From Paludibacteraceae bacterium (GTDB taxonomy: Bacteria > Bacteroidota > Bacteroidia > Bacteroidales > Paludibacteraceae), in NCBI GenBank assembly GCA_017550055.1, contig JAFYMM010000068.1:1-8674 (forward strand): DNA of 8,674 nt, given 5' to 3'. The notes below the pieces were generated by a model. The model had not been told where the DNA came from. It saw only the letters and a program-made list of their open reading frames with translations, and ran no database searches. Positions 1 through 5,038 of the stretch are shown piece by piece. The number at the start of each line of letters is the position of its first letter. Within the stretch, counting starts at the first letter, position 1. The position numbers were made by a program, and so were the translations under genes.

Positions 1-2
1 CA

Positions 3-83
3 CCTGCTCAACAACAATATGCCGCCATCGACGCATGGGCATGTCGCGACATATACTATAAATTAAAATTTTGCGATAAATAA
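3..83 (+). CDS. 3'-5' exonuclease (RNase D / DEDDy family), C-terminal fragment
   Basis: The frame starting at base 3 enters from outside the window and ends at a TAA at 81-83, giving 26 residues that begin PAQQQYAAIDAWACRDIYYK. This matches the end of RNase D-like exonuclease domains, where the third exonuclease motif has the form Y-x3-D; here it is Y6-A-A-I-D10. The following alanine, tryptophan and I-Y-x-K-L helix are also typical of the family. Such enzymes remove nucleotides from 3' ends of RNA or DNA using two metal ions. The other two reading frames give no family-like peptide. The gene lies 157 bp upstream of the rRNA methyltransferase on the same strand. The two could be transcribed together, although the gap contains repeat-like filler. 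The identification rests on a short stretch with one well-placed motif. Confidence 0.75.
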   Translation, partial: PAQQQYAAIDAWACRDIYYKLKFCDK

Positions 84-202
84 GAGGAAGACCTAAACAT
101 ACTTGAATTATGCCAAACATAACAAAATTCATGAACAAAGTGAATAAAATTGAACCAAATGTCTTTGAATCTTTGGCAATAAAAAGTTAAGAATTGAAAA
201 TT

Positions 203-239
203 TCACTATACACTAAACTCTAATCACTATACACTAAAC
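203..239. repeat. Direct repeat of a 16-bp unit just before rlmI
   Basis: The unit TCACTATACACTAAAC occurs at 203-218 and again, identical, at 224-239, a period of 21 bp. The second copy ends one base before the ATG at 241, so the repeat forms the ribosome-entry region of the methyltransferase gene. The preceding bases (about 187-201) resemble the AAGAATTGAAAATT type of intergenic filler that also follows the gene. No Shine-Dalgarno sequence is present. Whether the repeat has a role in translation is unknown. Confidence 0.7.
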
Positions 240-240
240 A

Positions 241-1416
241 ATGGTAACAATCCAACTCAAACCCAAACGCGAAGAAAACATACTCCGATTCCACCCATGG
301 ATTTTCTCCGGTGCAATCGCCAAGATAACAGGCAATCCACAAGAAGGCGACCTCGTGCGCGTCATCAGTGCCAACCAAGAGTTCCTTGCCATAGGCCACT
401 ACCAAGTCGGTAGCATCATGGTCCGCATTCTCTCATTCACCGACCGCCCTATCGACCGCTCTTTCTGGCACGAACGCCTACAGGCTGCCTACGACATGCG
501 CCTCGCGCTCCGTCTTGCCAATTCCGACACCACCAATGCCTACCGCCTCGTGCATGGCGAGGGCGACAATCTCCCTGGCCTCGTCATCGACGTCTATGGC
601 GACACAGCCGTCGTTCAAGCCCACTCTGTCGGTATGCACTATGCCAAAGACATCATTGCCGAACTCCTTGTCGAAATCATCCCTGCTGTCCACAACGTAT
701 ATTACAAATCCGAAGGCACTATGCCATTCAAGGCTCCAGTAAAACCTGTCGATGGCTACCTCATTGGCGACAAAACCGAAACCATCGCTCTCGAAAACGG
801 ACTCAAGTTCCATGCCAACTGGCTCGATGGACAAAAAACCGGCTTCTTCGTCGACCAACGCGACAATCGCTCGCTTCTCGAGCATTATGCCCGTGGTCGC
901 AACGTGCTCAATATGTTCTGCTACACTGGTGGCTTCTCGTTCTATGCCATGCGTGGTGGTGCCAATCTTGTCCACTCTGTCGATAGCTCTGCTAAGGCCA
1001 TCGAATTGACTAATAAAAACATCGAACTCAACTTCCCTGGCGACCCTCGCCACGAAGCCTACGCTGTCGATGCCTTCAAGTATCTCGATGACATCAAGGA
1101 CAAATACGACCTCATCATTCTCGACCCACCAGCATTTGCTAAGCACCGCGATGCACTCCGCAATGCCCTTCGTGGCTACACACGCCTCAATGCCCTCGCT
1201 TTCGAACAAATCCGTCCAGGTGGCATCCTCTTCACCTTCTCATGTTCGCAAGCCGTAAGCAAAGAGCAATTCCGCCTCGCTGTCTTCACTGCCGCCGCCC
1301 AAAGTGGTCGTTCTGTGCGCATCTTGCATCAACTCACACAACCAACCGACCACCCCGTCAACATCTACCACCCCGAAGGCGAATACCTCAAAGGCCTCGT
1401 CCTCTACGTAGAATAA
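241..1416 (+). CDS. rlmI: Class I SAM-dependent 23S rRNA (cytosine-C5) methyltransferase, RlmI-like
   Basis: The 391-residue product is close to the usual RlmI length of about 396. By family knowledge it transfers a methyl group from S-adenosylmethionine to C5 of a cytosine in 23S rRNA (C1962 in E. coli). An N-terminal PUA-type RNA-binding domain covers about residues 3-75 (KPKREENILRFHPWIFSGAI opening). The Rossmann methyltransferase core follows: the SAM-binding loop lies at N224-S233 (NMFCYTGGFS), the acidic end of the next strand at VDSS, motif IV at D295-P-P-A-F, and motif VI at TFSCS with Cys335 as probable catalytic nucleophile. The C-terminal HPVNIYHPEGEYLKGL is also characteristic. 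The ATG at 241 fits the PUA start and lies at the end of the 16-bp repeats. Codons favour C at the third position. The gene looks intact. The exact target base is assumed from homology. Confidence 0.93.
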   Translation: MVTIQLKPKREENILRFHPWIFSGAIAKITGNPQEGDLVRVISANQEFLAIGHYQVGSIMVRILSFTDRPIDRSFWHERLQAAYDMRLALRLANSDTTNAYRLVHGEGDNLPGLVIDVYGDTAVVQAHSVGMHYAKDIIAELLVEIIPAVHNVYYKSEGTMPFKAPVKPVDGYLIGDKTETIALENGLKFHANWLDGQKTGFFVDQRDNRSLLEHYARGRNVLNMFCYTGGFSFYAMRGGANLVHSVDSSAKAIELTNKNIELNFPGDPRHEAYAVDAFKYLDDIKDKYDLIILDPPAFAKHRDALRNALRGYTRLNALAFEQIRPGGILFTFSCSQAVSKEQFRLAVFTAAAQSGRSVRILHQLTQPTDHPVNIYHPEGEYLKGLVLYVE

Positions 1417-1440
1417 TTGAGAATGGAGAATTGAGGATTA
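1417..1440. repeat. GAGAATTGAG-type intergenic filler
   Basis: Directly after the rlmI stop codon the sequence TTGAGAATGGAGAATTGAGG repeats a GAGAAT(T/G)GAG unit with small variations. Similar low-complexity filler is common between genes in Bacteroidales genomes. The stretch 181-201 before the gene is a more diverged version. It shows no hairpin and no coding content. Confidence 0.6.
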
Positions 1441-1504
1441 AAAACCGAAGGACTTTAAGCCTTTATCGATAAAATTAAATACTATAAGATTGTACATTAA
1501 TGGT

Positions 1505-1590
1505 CTGTCTTTAATGTCGAAATTTTGCGAAGCAAAAGTAAGACCTTTATGTCAAAAAAAAAATTATGTCTTTATGTCATTCTGTCTAAA
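1505..1590 (+). repeat. Structured intergenic repeat, copy 1
   Basis: This 86-bp element matches 2213-2300 at about 90 percent by eye, in the same orientation. It holds a hairpin with TTTTGC and GCAAAA arms around a GAA loop, enclosed by outer arms GTCTT and AAGAC with an unpaired bulge on the 5' side. It then has a run of ten A and the phrase TTATGTCATTCTGTCTAAA. It ends 16 bp before the ATG of the DUF2147 gene, so any transcript starting upstream would carry the structure in its 5' leader. No convincing TAnnTTTG promoter with a correctly spaced TTG was found here. The rest of the 190-bp gap (1441-1504) shows nothing recognisable. Confidence 0.8.
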
Positions 1591-1606
1591 CTAAAAAATA
1601 AAACTT

Positions 1607-2047
1607 ATGAGAAAAATCTTTATTATTGCAATGTTATTCATTGCCACAATAGCAAACTGCCAAATTGAAAAAATCGTAGGTCGTTGGACCACAATCGACG
1701 ACGAAAAAAACATTCCAGTCTCAATCATCAACATCTATCGAGGCACCGACGGAAAGTATTACGGCCAAATTGAAAAAATCCTCGTCAAAGGCGAAGAAAA
1801 CAAAATCTGCAAAGCCTGCGAAGGCGAACTCCGCAACAAACCAGTCGTCGGCATTGTCAACATACAAAACATGGAATGGCGCGACGGAAAACTCCAAGGC
1901 GGCACCATCCTCGACCCCAACAATGGCAAAACCTACTACGCCAAAATGTGGCTCGACCCACAAACAGGCAAACTCATCCTTCGTGGTTCACTCGACAAAC
2001 GAGGCATCCTCGGCCGCAACCAAGAATGGGTCCGCCTCAAAAAATAA
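1607..2047 (+). CDS. Exported DUF2147 domain protein
   Basis: The 146-residue product starts with a Sec signal peptide: K3 is followed by the hydrophobic stretch IFIIAMLFIATIA. Cleavage probably falls near N17-C18-Q19. The residues before C18 do not make a good lipobox, so a soluble periplasmic protein is more likely than a lipoprotein. The mature part follows the DUF2147 pattern: G-R-W near residue 25, YYGQIEKI, C68-K-A-C71 followed by EGELRNKP, VVGI, the block GGTILDPNNGKTYYAKMWL, and LRGS with a terminal EW. The family has no established enzymatic activity and is thought to form a small beta-barrel-like fold. The CxxC pair could form a disulfide in the periplasm. The gene stands alone between two copies of a repeat and ends 17 bp before a terminator hairpin. 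The ATG at 1607 is the natural start for the signal peptide. Confidence 0.9.
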   Translation: MRKIFIIAMLFIATIANCQIEKIVGRWTTIDDEKNIPVSIINIYRGTDGKYYGQIEKILVKGEENKICKACEGELRNKPVVGIVNIQNMEWRDGKLQGGTILDPNNGKTYYAKMWLDPQTGKLILRGSLDKRGILGRNQEWVRLKK

Positions 2048-2064
2048 CACACAAAAAAATAAAC

Positions 2065-2098
2065 AAAAGACTACTCTGCAAAGTAGTCTTTTTATTTT
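2065..2098. terminator. Rho-independent terminator, probably bidirectional
   Basis: AAAAGACTACT at 2065-2075 pairs perfectly over 11 bp with AGTAGTCTTTT at 2082-2092, around the six-base loop CTGCAA. On the + strand a T-rich run follows, placing it as the terminator of the DUF2147 gene 17 bp downstream of the stop. Read on the - strand the same hairpin is followed by another T-rich run (complement of 2051-2064), so it can also stop transcription arriving from the convergent WYL gene, which ends 260 bp away. Confidence 0.9.
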
Positions 2099-2137
2099 GT
2101 CCTCGTGAAACAACAACATCAAAATTACGCCTATTAA

Positions 2138-2323
2138 ACAAGCAAAGCGAGTCCATAATCTGTAAGATAAAAAACATCCGTAAGGAAAATAACAAGCGCA
2201 GCGAGTAAAAACCTGTCTTTAGTGTCGAGCTTTTGCGAAGCAAAAGCAAGACCTTTATGCTAAAGAAAAAAAATTATGTTCTTATGTCATTCTGTCTAAA
2301 AATAACAAGTAAAACATCCGTGA
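2138..2323. repeat. Mosaic of short intergenic repeats between convergent genes
   Basis: The 307-bp gap between DUF2147 and the WYL gene (2048-2354) has no convincing gene. Besides the terminator and the long repeat at 2213-2300, it contains ACAAGCAAAGCGAGT at 2138-2152 and the near copy ACAAGCGCAGCGAGT at 2192-2206. AAAACATCCGT occurs at 2171-2181 and again at 2311-2321, followed by TGAGTCCCGTGCATTCCATG. Such phrases are intergenic filler of the kind scattered through Bacteroidales genomes. The order suggests several insertions or slippage events in a tolerated, non-coding place. Confidence 0.6.
2213..2300 (+). repeat. Structured intergenic repeat, copy 2
   Basis: Second copy of the element at 1505-1590. 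The inner hairpin is longer here: GCTTTTGC and GCAAAAGC around GAA, a perfect 8-bp stem. The outer GTCTT and AAGAC arms are kept. Compared with copy 1, the outermost inner-stem pair is G-C here and A-T there, a change that preserves pairing. The A-rich tract is two bases longer and interrupted by a G. The last 19 bases (TTATGTCATTCTGTCTAAA, 2282-2300) are the same in both copies. The element lies downstream of the DUF2147 terminator and 54 bp from the end of the WYL gene. Confidence 0.8.
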
Positions 2324-2354
2324 GTCCCGTGCATTCCATGAACAAAAACCAATC

Positions 2355-3212
2355 TCACTCCATCTTCTCACTCTCCACAATCCTCGCCCCCTCTCTTGTA
2401 GTCAACACAAAACTCTGCGCCCCCATCAAACCACACACCTCAGTATCCAACAACCACTTCCCGTCCTCCACCTTCGTCATATATTGTTCCGACAACGGAA
2501 AACACTCCACCATAACATTTCTCGCCCTCACATCCAATTCCATTTTCACTCTATACCTCTCCGGACCGCTAAATCTGAAAATATCCACAAACCCCTTCTC
2601 ATGCTTCTCCTCTGCTATCCACCCCTCTTCTAAAATCTCCACCCCACCAATTCTTGTCGTCTTAAACAACTTATTCTTCTCACCCTCCAAATCGTAGCAC
2701 CACACCTGGTTGTAGTCCGTCGTAAAGTCAAACGGCTCCACCCATCTATCCCTCACCACGCCCGAATTCGACGACGCATAATCCACCAATCTCACCTGAC
2801 ATTTCCTCTCAATAGCCTCAATCAAAGCATGCACATTCTTCGCACCCTTACCATTCACGATACAATCCACCACCGACGCACAATCGCACGCCGCTCTCAG
2901 CTTACGTCTCAACGACTGTTTCAGCACATTCCCATTATCCAGCGCATCAATCAATCTATTCACCACATGCGCCTCCTCTTCCGTAAAATGCACCAACTGC
3001 GAAATATCATCACGCTCATCCATTTTCGCCAAACGAGGCACGCCCCTCTTCTTTGTAACCACCAACCCCACATTCTTAAACGTATCAATATACCGATAAA
3101 TCGACCTCGACGAAGTCTCCAAAAGCTCCGCCAACTCATCAATCGTATAATACCTTGCACTCGACATCAACTGCATCAAGCGCAACACCCTTTCAATCTT
3201 TGGTTGATCCAT
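2355..3212 (-). CDS. WYL-domain transcriptional regulator with N-terminal winged helix
   Basis: The 285-residue protein has three parts. Residues 1-60 form a DeoR/HTH_11-like winged helix: IERVLRLMQLMSS, then TIDELAELLETSSRSIYRYI as the helix-turn-helix. A helical linker follows, then a WYL domain at about 127-200 (VDYASSN, RDRWVEPFDFTTDYNQVWCY, FKTTRIGGVEIL), and a WCX-like C-terminal region. WYL proteins sense ligands, often nucleic acids or nucleotides, and many repress phage-defence operons (BrxR and CapW are examples). Here the WYL tripeptide itself reads V-W-C. I chose the ATG at 3210-3212; an upstream in-frame TTG at 3218 would overlap the ATPase stop and is less likely. The start lies 2 bp after the upstream ATPase stop, which suggests co-transcription and translational coupling. 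The gene is clearly richer in G+C than the ATPase and favours G-ending codons. Its target operator is unknown; self-regulation of the ATPase-WYL unit is one possibility. Confidence 0.88.
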   Translation of the reverse strand: MDQPKIERVLRLMQLMSSARYYTIDELAELLETSSRSIYRYIDTFKNVGLVVTKKRGVPRLAKMDERDDISQLVHFTEEEAHVVNRLIDALDNGNVLKQSLRRKLRAACDCASVVDCIVNGKGAKNVHALIEAIERKCQVRLVDYASSNSGVVRDRWVEPFDFTTDYNQVWCYDLEGEKNKLFKTTRIGGVEILEEGWIAEEKHEKGFVDIFRFSGPERYRVKMELDVRARNVMVECFPLSEQYMTKVEDGKWLLDTEVCGLMGAQSFVLTTREGARIVESEKME

Positions 3213-3214
3213 AA

Positions 3215-4402
3215 TCAATATAAAAAGCCCATAATCCAGAGCGGTATTTTATTATACATTCCAACATCTATTCCATCAGCAACAACATAACTATTGCGGA
3301 TATTTGCAATTTGCCCAAAGTTTTTCTTCTTACCACCAACTTCGAAAATATACGTTTCATCAACTTGCAAATCACCAGAATCTGGCATCGCCAACAAATG
3401 CGAATACAACATACTAGCAACGAAGGTTTCCCTCAAAGTTCCAACATCAACATTAGGCGATAACGCATACATCAAATTAGTATTATCAAAAAGTATCTTT
3501 TCAGGCTTTTGCAATATTTTCATACCCGTAGACTTTTGATACAATCGTCTAATCAAACCTGCTTTTTGCAATAAATCCAATAACTTATATATACTATCAC
3601 GCGACACTTCCAACCTCGAAGCCAAATCTGTCACATTCAGTGTATATGGATTTATTTCCGACAAAACACCTAATAATACTTTAGTTTTATATACCAATTC
3701 GTATGATACTTTTGCAATTGCAGGCATCTCAACCTGTATAATCGTATTCACAACGTTATCCAATCGTTGAGCAAAACCATCACCTTCTTCCTTATAAAAA
3801 GGATAATATCCACATCTTAAATAATTTTCAAAATACTTTAACACAGGCAATTGATTAGTAATACGAGCTGCTATAACGGCATGATTTTGCAACAATTCAT
3901 CCAACGATAAAACTGGTAATTTTGCAATTTGCTCCAATTCTAAATACTCACGAAAACTAAGTCCTTGCAACGTATAAGACCTACATCTACGCGACAAATC
4001 AGCCTCAAATTCATTGATTTGCAACATAGAAGACCCCGTAACTACAACATGCAATTTAGGAAACGAATCATAAATCTCTTTTATCTGCTTATCCCAACCT
4101 AAATATTTGTGCACTTCATCTAAAAAAAGATGTGTTACTCCATGAGAAACAAGATACTCCGCTAAATCAACAATCGTATGTGTTGCAAACCACGAATTAT
4201 CAGCAGAAGCGTAATACGCTAAAGTTGGATCCTTAAAAGTTCGCTTAATATGTTGCAAAATCATTGTCGTTTTACCCACCCCTTTAGATCCCTTAATCAA
4301 AATAAGACGATTATCCCAATTGATTTGCTCATAAAGATACCTTGTAAAATCCAATGACACATTCTCCAATAAATGGAGATAAATAGTATTTAATCTTTGC
4401 AT
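3215..4402 (-). CDS. AAA ATPase with DUF4143-type C-terminus
   Basis: The 395-residue product carries a P-loop ATPase domain: Walker A at 38-45 (GSKGVGKT), Walker B at 92-96 (LFLDE, followed by VHK), and a sensor-like T-G-S-S at 122-125. A winged-helix part follows at about 255-290 (LNVTDLASRLEVSRDSIYKL). The C-terminal DUF4143-like region ends with YIFEVGGKKK and KIPLWIMGFLY, typical ends for this family; the E-x-G-G-K pattern recalls a degenerate PD-(D/E)xK nuclease core. These ATPases are numerous in Bacteroidota, and their substrate is not established. The length is normal and the gene looks intact. I chose the ATG at 4400-4402; the in-frame TTG at 4411 would add three residues and has no support. 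A promoter and an unusual repeat-containing leader lie upstream, and the WYL regulator follows 2 bp after the stop. It is AT-rich compared with the WYL gene. Confidence 0.9.
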   Translation of the reverse strand: MQRLNTIYLHLLENVSLDFTRYLYEQINWDNRLILIKGSKGVGKTTMILQHIKRTFKDPTLAYYASADNSWFATHTIVDLAEYLVSHGVTHLFLDEVHKYLGWDKQIKEIYDSFPKLHVVVTGSSMLQINEFEADLSRRCRSYTLQGLSFREYLELEQIAKLPVLSLDELLQNHAVIAARITNQLPVLKYFENYLRCGYYPFYKEEGDGFAQRLDNVVNTIIQVEMPAIAKVSYELVYKTKVLLGVLSEINPYTLNVTDLASRLEVSRDSIYKLLDLLQKAGLIRRLYQKSTGMKILQKPEKILFDNTNLMYALSPNVDVGTLRETFVASMLYSHLLAMPDSGDLQVDETYIFEVGGKKKNFGQIANIRNSYVVADGIDVGMYNKIPLWIMGFLY

Positions 4403-4420
4403 AATTATCAAATAAAAAAC

Positions 4421-4501
4421 TTAATTAATAGCGCCTCTGTAGAATAGAAAAGTCAAAATACTACTCATTTTATCTAACAAAAAAGTCAAAACACCACCCA
4501 T
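4421..4501 (-). CDS. Possible 26-residue leader peptide with 11-residue repeat
   Basis: Inside the leader of the ATPase gene an ATG at 4499-4501 opens a short frame that stops at TAA 4421-4423, 18 bp before the ATPase ATG. The peptide contains TFLLDKMSSIL followed by a second TFLF. Just before the ATG the same frame reads TFLFDKMGGVL across the start, so the DNA repeat of 33 bp is an exact 11-codon repeat. The peptide would be short and hydrophobic. The ATG falls about 20 bases after the transcription start predicted from the promoter at 4530-4560. No ribosome binding site is visible, as expected in this phylum. Alternatively it is not translated and the repeat acts as DNA or RNA. Confidence 0.35.
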   Translation of the reverse strand: MGGVLTFLLDKMSSILTFLFYRGAIN

Positions 4502-4520
4502 TTTGTCGAACAGAAAAGTT
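4443..4520 (-). repeat. 33-bp tandem repeat in the ATPase leader, about 2.4 copies
   Basis: Units begin at 4443, 4476 and 4509 on the + strand. The first two are complete and differ at few positions; the third covers only about 12 bp. Each complete unit holds AAAAGTCAAAA followed by a CATTTT block, arranged as an imperfect dyad (GTCAAAA facing TTTTGTC in the second unit). The repeat lies between the predicted promoter and the ATPase start, so it would be transcribed. There are no unique spacers, so it is not a CRISPR array. Confidence 0.8.
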
Positions 4521-4529
4521 ATTTTGCCA

Positions 4530-4560
4530 CAAAAGTAATACTTTTTTATGAATTACACAA
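4530..4560 (-). promoter_or_regulatory. Bacteroidota-type promoter for the ATPase-WYL pair
   Basis: On the - strand a -33 TTG (4558-4560) is followed after 20 bp by TACTTTTG (4530-4537), matching the TAnnTTTG -7 element of the primary sigma factor in this phylum at canonical spacing. Transcription would begin near 4523-4525, giving a leader of about 120 bases that contains the 33-bp repeat and the short reading frame before the ATPase ATG at 4402. The HIRAN gene ends at 4593, upstream of the promoter, so the ATPase can be expressed independently of it. Confidence 0.65.
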
Positions 4561-4592
4561 GAATTTAAACTACTTTTTACACAAAAATATTA

Positions 4593-4931
4593 TTACACTT
4601 TTTTATTCCTATTAATATAAACAATCACACCAACTTGAGTTGCTGGATTAGCCTCTTTATTCAATCTTTGAACACGCACCTCAAACACATCCTCATAACC
4701 CATATCCAAAAACTTAGCCAACATTTCATTCTCGCAAGCAGGCACATACCCCAACTTAAAATCATTGTAATAAATCGCAATTGCATTCACATCCACCTTG
4801 TTATACTCATCTCTCACCAACTCCAATCTACTACCCACCTTAAGTTCCTCAATCACCATGCAACCATCATAGTAATTAAAACCAGCAACATAAAAATTCG
4901 CAAAGTGCATTCTTTCTTGTAACTTTTTCAT
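4593..4931 (-). CDS. Stand-alone HIRAN domain protein
   Basis: The 112-residue product is essentially one HIRAN domain (about residues 12-108). Visible family features are the opening FYVAGFNYYDG, the block GSRLELVRDEYNKVDVNAIA with its N-x2-D-x-N-A-I core, KLGYVPACENEMLAKFLDMG, and the last strand VGVIVYI. HIRAN domains occur in the eukaryotic fork-remodelling helicase HLTF, where the domain binds the 3' end of single-stranded DNA, and in many bacterial helicases or as small separate proteins. The gene lies 107 bp downstream of a large helicase gene on the same strand, so a role as DNA-end-binding partner is plausible but inferred. The ATG at 4929-4931 is preceded by an AT-rich leader without Shine-Dalgarno sequence. 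A TAACTTTG element and a 17-bp palindrome lie upstream, suggesting its own regulated promoter. No catalytic motif is present. Confidence 0.88.
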   Translation of the reverse strand: MKKLQERMHFANFYVAGFNYYDGCMVIEELKVGSRLELVRDEYNKVDVNAIAIYYNDFKLGYVPACENEMLAKFLDMGYEDVFEVRVQRLNKEANPATQVGVIVYINRNKKV

Positions 4932-4979
4932 AACGCATAAAATTTAATAGTTAAACCATTCTGTTTAAATTTCACGCTG

Positions 4980-4987
4980 CAAAGTTA
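4980..4987 (-). promoter_or_regulatory. -7 element TAACTTTG upstream of the HIRAN gene
   Basis: On the - strand TAACTTTG, followed by C, fits the TAnnTTTG consensus and would start transcription around 4973, about 40 bases before the HIRAN ATG. The -33 part is less clear: TTG triplets sit 14 and 24 bp upstream, not at the usual 19-21. An AT-rich inverted repeat TTAAAC / GTTTAA (4951-4956 and 4963-4968) would form a weak hairpin in the leader. Confidence 0.5.
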
Positions 4988-4997
4988 CAACTCCATT

Positions 4998-5014
4998 TTG
5001 ACAACTTTTGTCAA
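4998..5014. promoter_or_regulatory. 17-bp palindrome, candidate operator at the HIRAN promoter
   Basis: TTGACAA (4998-5004) and TTGTCAA (5008-5014) form a perfect 7-bp inverted repeat with a three-base centre CTT. It lies immediately upstream of the TAACTTTG element and covers the region where RNA polymerase would contact the -33 box. Its size and position suit a dimeric repressor, and the WYL protein encoded downstream is one candidate binder. It is followed by no T-run on the - strand, so it is a poor terminator for the helicase gene. Confidence 0.5.
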
Positions 5015-5038
5015 CAATAAAAATATTACTTGAAAAAT

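Noticed and set aside
68..96. Possible third copy of the structured repeat near the left edge
   Set aside because: Only ATTTTGCGA and AAGACCT match, with different spacing, and the first half is coding sequence of the exonuclease end.
155..176. CCAAA / TTTGG inverted repeat in the gap before rlmI
   Set aside because: The arms are only five bases and the loop is twelve, so it is likely by chance in AT-rich DNA.
478..1209. 243-codon open frame on the - strand opposite the methyltransferase gene
   Set aside because: It is a mirror of the strongly biased codons of rlmI, resembles no known family, and the + strand product has all expected motifs.
1770..2208. Overlapping + strand frames across the DUF2147 gene and its terminator
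   Set aside because: They run out of frame with the clear signal peptide and DUF2147 motifs, and continue through a terminator hairpin into repeats.
2233..2697. 154-codon + strand frame over the repeat and the end of the WYL gene
   Set aside because: It begins inside the intergenic repeat and then lies antisense to the WYL domain. Its low-complexity S/T-rich product is what an antisense frame would give.
2829..3290. 153-codon + strand frame opposite the WYL gene
   Set aside because: It is rich in H, I, R and Q, as expected for an antisense frame, and covers well-supported helix-turn-helix coding sequence.
4443..4520. CRISPR-like array
   Set aside because: The 33-bp units follow each other without spacers and there are fewer than three copies.
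4635..4922. 95-codon + strand frame opposite the HIRAN gene
   Set aside because: The - strand frame encodes a complete HIRAN domain. The + frame has no family-like features.
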